Shown: piece by piece, positions 62,062 through 64,000 of the stretch
How the letters are laid out: each line of letters opens with the position of its first letter
How positions within the stretch are numbered: the first letter of the stretch is position 1
Assembly (NCBI RefSeq): GCF_009496535.1
Contig: NZ_WIDL01000003.1
Location: 1 to 64,000 of the forward strand
Length of the DNA stretch: 64,000 nt
Reading direction: 5' to 3'
DNA from: Stenotrophomonas sp. MYb238
Lineage (GTDB): Bacteria > Pseudomonadota > Gammaproteobacteria > Xanthomonadales > Xanthomonadaceae
The notes under the pieces: model-generated
Told to the model about the DNA's origin: nothing
What the model saw: only the letters and a program-made list of their open reading frames with translations
Database searches by the model: none
Position numbers and translations under genes: made by a program

Positions 62062-62406
62062 TCATGCCAGTGTCGATTCGATGGTGCCGCTTGCGGGGCG
62101 CGCGTATTCCTCGCGTACGGACCTGCAATAAGGGCCGCCCATGACGAAGGATCTGCACACGGCCGGCCGGCTCGCATGGATCCGGCAGTTCATCCGCTGC
62201 CCATCCACGGCCACGCACCAGCCCTCCGGATCGCGCGCCATGACCCGCAGGCCGTGGAGCCGGGTGGTCAGGTGCTCCGGGACGACGTCTTCGCTGCCCA
62301 GTACCACGGTCAGGCGGCAGCACACAGCATCGCAGGACGTGCAACGGACCGCGGAAGGCGTCCGCCGGGTGGACGGGTTCAGAGCCTGCCTCCCTGCATG
62401 CCGCAT
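62062..62406 (-). CDS. YkgJ family cysteine-cluster protein
   Basis: The product is 114 residues from ATG 62406. The cluster CTSCDAVCC (C-x2-C-x3-CC) near residue 22, then WCVAVDGQRMNCRIHASRPAVCRSFVMGGPYC, is the CxxCxxxCC family pattern that probably binds zinc or an iron-sulfur cluster. The role is unknown. The start is uncertain because the codons before VRCTSC are not conserved-looking and no clear ribosome-binding site is present. Confidence 0.8.
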   Translation of the reverse strand: MRHAGRQALNPSTRRTPSAVRCTSCDAVCCRLTVVLGSEDVVPEHLTTRLHGLRVMARDPEGWCVAVDGQRMNCRIHASRPAVCRSFVMGGPYCRSVREEYARPASGTIESTLA

Positions 62407-63092
62407 GGCGTGGAGGACGCTGCCGATGCCTGCCCGCCGAAACGGATGCCGGGCCGGCGTGATGCCGGTTTGCCGCAGGTGGAGTGTGGGTACATGAATA
62501 CTCCCGTTGAGCGGCCGTCCGGATGCGCCGGAGCGGATGACGCAGGAAAGGGAGCGGAGCGGGCAACTGCCTTGGCGGCTGCGCGGAACGCGCGGGGCAG
62601 GCATCGCCTGCACGGGCATGCTAGCACTTTGCACGCGCTGGCGGTTTCACGCGCCTTGTGGGCTTGGGCATGCGTTGCATCGATCGCGTCCGCAGACGAT
62701 GTGGATCGATGGCGAATGTCCGATTTCCGTGATGCCCTTGGGGACACGGCTTGTCCCGCGCGGCGAGGCTCTCTTTCCGTCGGCGACAAGGCTGCGCGAT
62801 GACTGCCGAGGAAGACACGGACGGCCTCGTGGCAGCGGGCCGAAATCACCGTCGCGCGTCGTGTCGACCGCCTTGTGTTCTGCCCCGTTGCCGCCAGGAA
62901 AGAGGCGGCCATCGGCTCAATGCCGGACCGCGCCGTCCTCGGAGTGCGTGCGATGAATGCAGGGTTTCTCCGATACCGTTCGCATCCGGGACCGGCACGC
63001 CTCTCCAGCCACTACGCCTGACAAAGACGGAGTCAGGCATTGCGTGCGAAAGTCCGTGCCGTGCATGGATCATGCAGGCAGGCAGGCCGGCT
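62407..63092. other. Intergenic stretch without a supported gene
   Basis: About 690 bp of somewhat lower GC than the neighbours. Frames on either strand are Arg/Ser/Ala-rich with no family likeness and no good ribosome-binding site. A 7-bp hairpin GCCTGAC / GTCAGGC (63016-63022, 63032-63038) lies 55 bp after the DUF2939 stop and may end that transcript. It may be a decayed gene or repeat. Confidence 0.5.
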
Positions 63093-63644
63093 TCAGCGCG
63101 GCGAGTCCAGCGGCAGCGTGATGTCGGTCAGGCGCCAGCGCAGGCCCTGCCGGGTCAGCACGAAGACCACGTCGCTGCCATCGTCCAGTTGCCGGGTGGC
63201 GGTGAAGCGCGACAGCGATTCGTAGCGTCCGTGCGCACCCTGCAGCGGACGCGCGGGCGCGGGCGGACCCCAGGTGTCGCCGTCGGCGGTATCGCCGGTG
63301 GCGCGCTTCCACACGCCATGGCCCTGCAGCAGGGCGGCGATGCCGGCGGGGGTGATCATCACGTCCACCGCCGCGCCGGTCAGGCGGCCGGCTACGCCCA
63401 GCGCGACCGCGCCGAACAGGCTGGACTGCATGTCGCTGCCGGCCCGCCGCACCAGCTGGTCGTCGAGCTGCGCCTTGAGGTTGACCCGCAGCGCGGGGAA
63501 ATCGACATGGCGGGAAAGGCGCGCCGCATCGCGCTGTTCGATCGCCTTGCCGATGCCGTGGATCGCCAGCCAGGGGCCGGCGGCCACGTAGCCGGCGAGC
63601 AGCACCAGCAGCGTGGCGACGGCGGGAAGCAGCCATTTCTTCAT
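63093..63644 (-). CDS. DUF2939 family membrane-anchored protein
   Basis: This 183-residue protein has an N-terminal membrane anchor (KKWLLPAVATLLVLLAGYVAAGPWLAIHGI). The family core AIEQRDAARLSRHVDFPALRVNLKAQLDDQL and the C-terminal RFTATRQLDDGSDVVFVLTRQGLRWRLTDITLP match DUF2939. The protein probably faces the periplasm. It is 15 bp after the SRPBCC-like gene. Its function is unknown. Confidence 0.85.
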   Translation of the reverse strand: MKKWLLPAVATLLVLLAGYVAAGPWLAIHGIGKAIEQRDAARLSRHVDFPALRVNLKAQLDDQLVRRAGSDMQSSLFGAVALGVAGRLTGAAVDVMITPAGIAALLQGHGVWKRATGDTADGDTWGPPAPARPLQGAHGRYESLSRFTATRQLDDGSDVVFVLTRQGLRWRLTDITLPLDSPR

Positions 63645-63659
63645 GCGCGCGCTCCGGTC

Positions 63660-64000
63660 TCAGGCTGGCAGGTCGGGATGGGATTCGGCCCAGCGCCGCA
63701 GCATCACCAGGGTCTCGGCCCAGGCCTGGCTGCAGAAGCCGAGGAATTCGCTGTCCGGGTTCCAGCCCAGGTGCCGGAATTCCAGCACCGTCATCGGCTC
63801 GCCCTCGTGCGGCAGGCCGCGCCAGGCGCCGGGGCTGGCGCGGCGCGACAGCTCGAAGCGGATCTCGGTGCCGGTCCAGGCCGAGGCCGGGCTCTGCGCC
63901 GGATGCCGGCTGATCGTTTCCCAGCGCACGCAGTGCGCGGACGCTTCCAGCACCTTCATCGCCACCACGCCGTGCGCCGGCCCCGGGTTGTGGCTGAGCA
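63660..64000 (-). CDS. SRPBCC (START/AHSA1-like) domain protein, partial (5' end outside window)
   Basis: The gene enters from the right edge; the frame is open to base 64000 (reading LSHNPGPAHGVVAMKVLEASAHCVRWE...). About 113 codons are visible. Motifs resemble the second half of a SRPBCC ligand-binding fold (TEIRFELSRRASPGAW then a long C-terminal helix DSEFLGFCSQAWAETLVMLRRWAES). An internal GTG at 63968 could act as a start, but the upstream codons continue the fold, so it is treated as truncated by the window. Confidence 0.65.
   Translation of the reverse strand, partial: LSHNPGPAHGVVAMKVLEASAHCVRWETISRHPAQSPASAWTGTEIRFELSRRASPGAWRGLPHEGEPMTVLEFRHLGWNPDSEFLGFCSQAWAETLVMLRRWAESHPDLPA

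Noticed and set aside
62379-62956. Open frames of 150-180 codons on both strands in the gap after the YkgJ-type gene
   Set aside because: No ribosome-binding site, Arg/Ser/Ala-rich composition, no recognisable motif, and the two strands compete over the same stretch.

Overview
This is chromosomal DNA of a very GC-rich gammaproteobacterium, most likely from the Xanthomonadaceae/Lysobacteraceae (Xanthomonas, Pseudoxanthomonas, Lysobacter, Luteimonas group). The evidence is a two-piece MetH, a 180-kDa-class NAD-glutamate dehydrogenase, an ArsR-methyltransferase regulator next to metH, a 300-residue GNAT next to a YcfD-like cupin, and the intergenic inverted repeats with GTAGGAGCG arms typical of that family. 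No rRNA, tRNA, CRISPR array, transposase or phage gene was seen. Most of the window is a core chromosome rather than an island.

Layout. 1-978: ECF sigma factor and a partial membrane-anchored partner. 1141-4053: GAF-GAF-GGDEF-EAL protein. 4316-13201 (minus): YcfD-like cupin and GNAT, then the 2-oxoglutarate dehydrogenase operon sucA-sucB-lpd and a LOG-family enzyme. 13254-18262 (minus): a signalling block with a membrane PAS-MCP, a small Cys-containing protein and a globin-coupled GGDEF-EAL protein. Two of these genes share a structured leader ending in a terminator-like hairpin. 18475-21532: purB and fumC, divergent. 21546-22170: tandem 145-bp repeats. 22267-26815 (minus): a seven-gene operon (small lipoprotein, GntR, ABC ATPase, ABC permease, GSGD-repeat protein, two related lipoproteins) under a palindrome that overlaps its promoter.

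26882-32948 (plus): glutathione peroxidase, double-domain FKBP isomerase, ugd, slyX, DUF2058 protein, OafA-type acyltransferase. 33019-39415: MFS transporter, small Cys-rich secreted protein, amidohydrolase with ankyrin protein opposite a LysR regulator, and a second amidohydrolase. 39560-45316 (minus): SahR-like regulator and its palindrome, metH N-terminal half, an intercalated short-chain dehydrogenase, metH C-terminal part, and degenerate repeats that carry copies of the metH 3' end. 45489-52237: acyl-CoA dehydrogenase, a repeat that duplicates its 3' end, and a tetR-RND efflux operon without an outer-membrane gene. 52439-60837: gdhB, a repeat cluster that duplicates the nadK 5' end, nadK, 5'-nucleotidase and a spermidine-synthase-like protein. 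61101-64000: cold-shock protein, small basic proteins, YkgJ-type protein, DUF2939 protein and a partial SRPBCC-like protein.

Functional themes: TCA-cycle and C1/methionine metabolism, c-di-GMP and chemotaxis signalling, and envelope stress or transport. The two most unusual signals are (i) the portable structured leader shared by the MCP and the globin-GGDEF-EAL gene, including identical first codons, and (ii) three separate places where intergenic repeats have copied the end of a neighbouring gene (nadK, the acyl-CoA dehydrogenase, metH).
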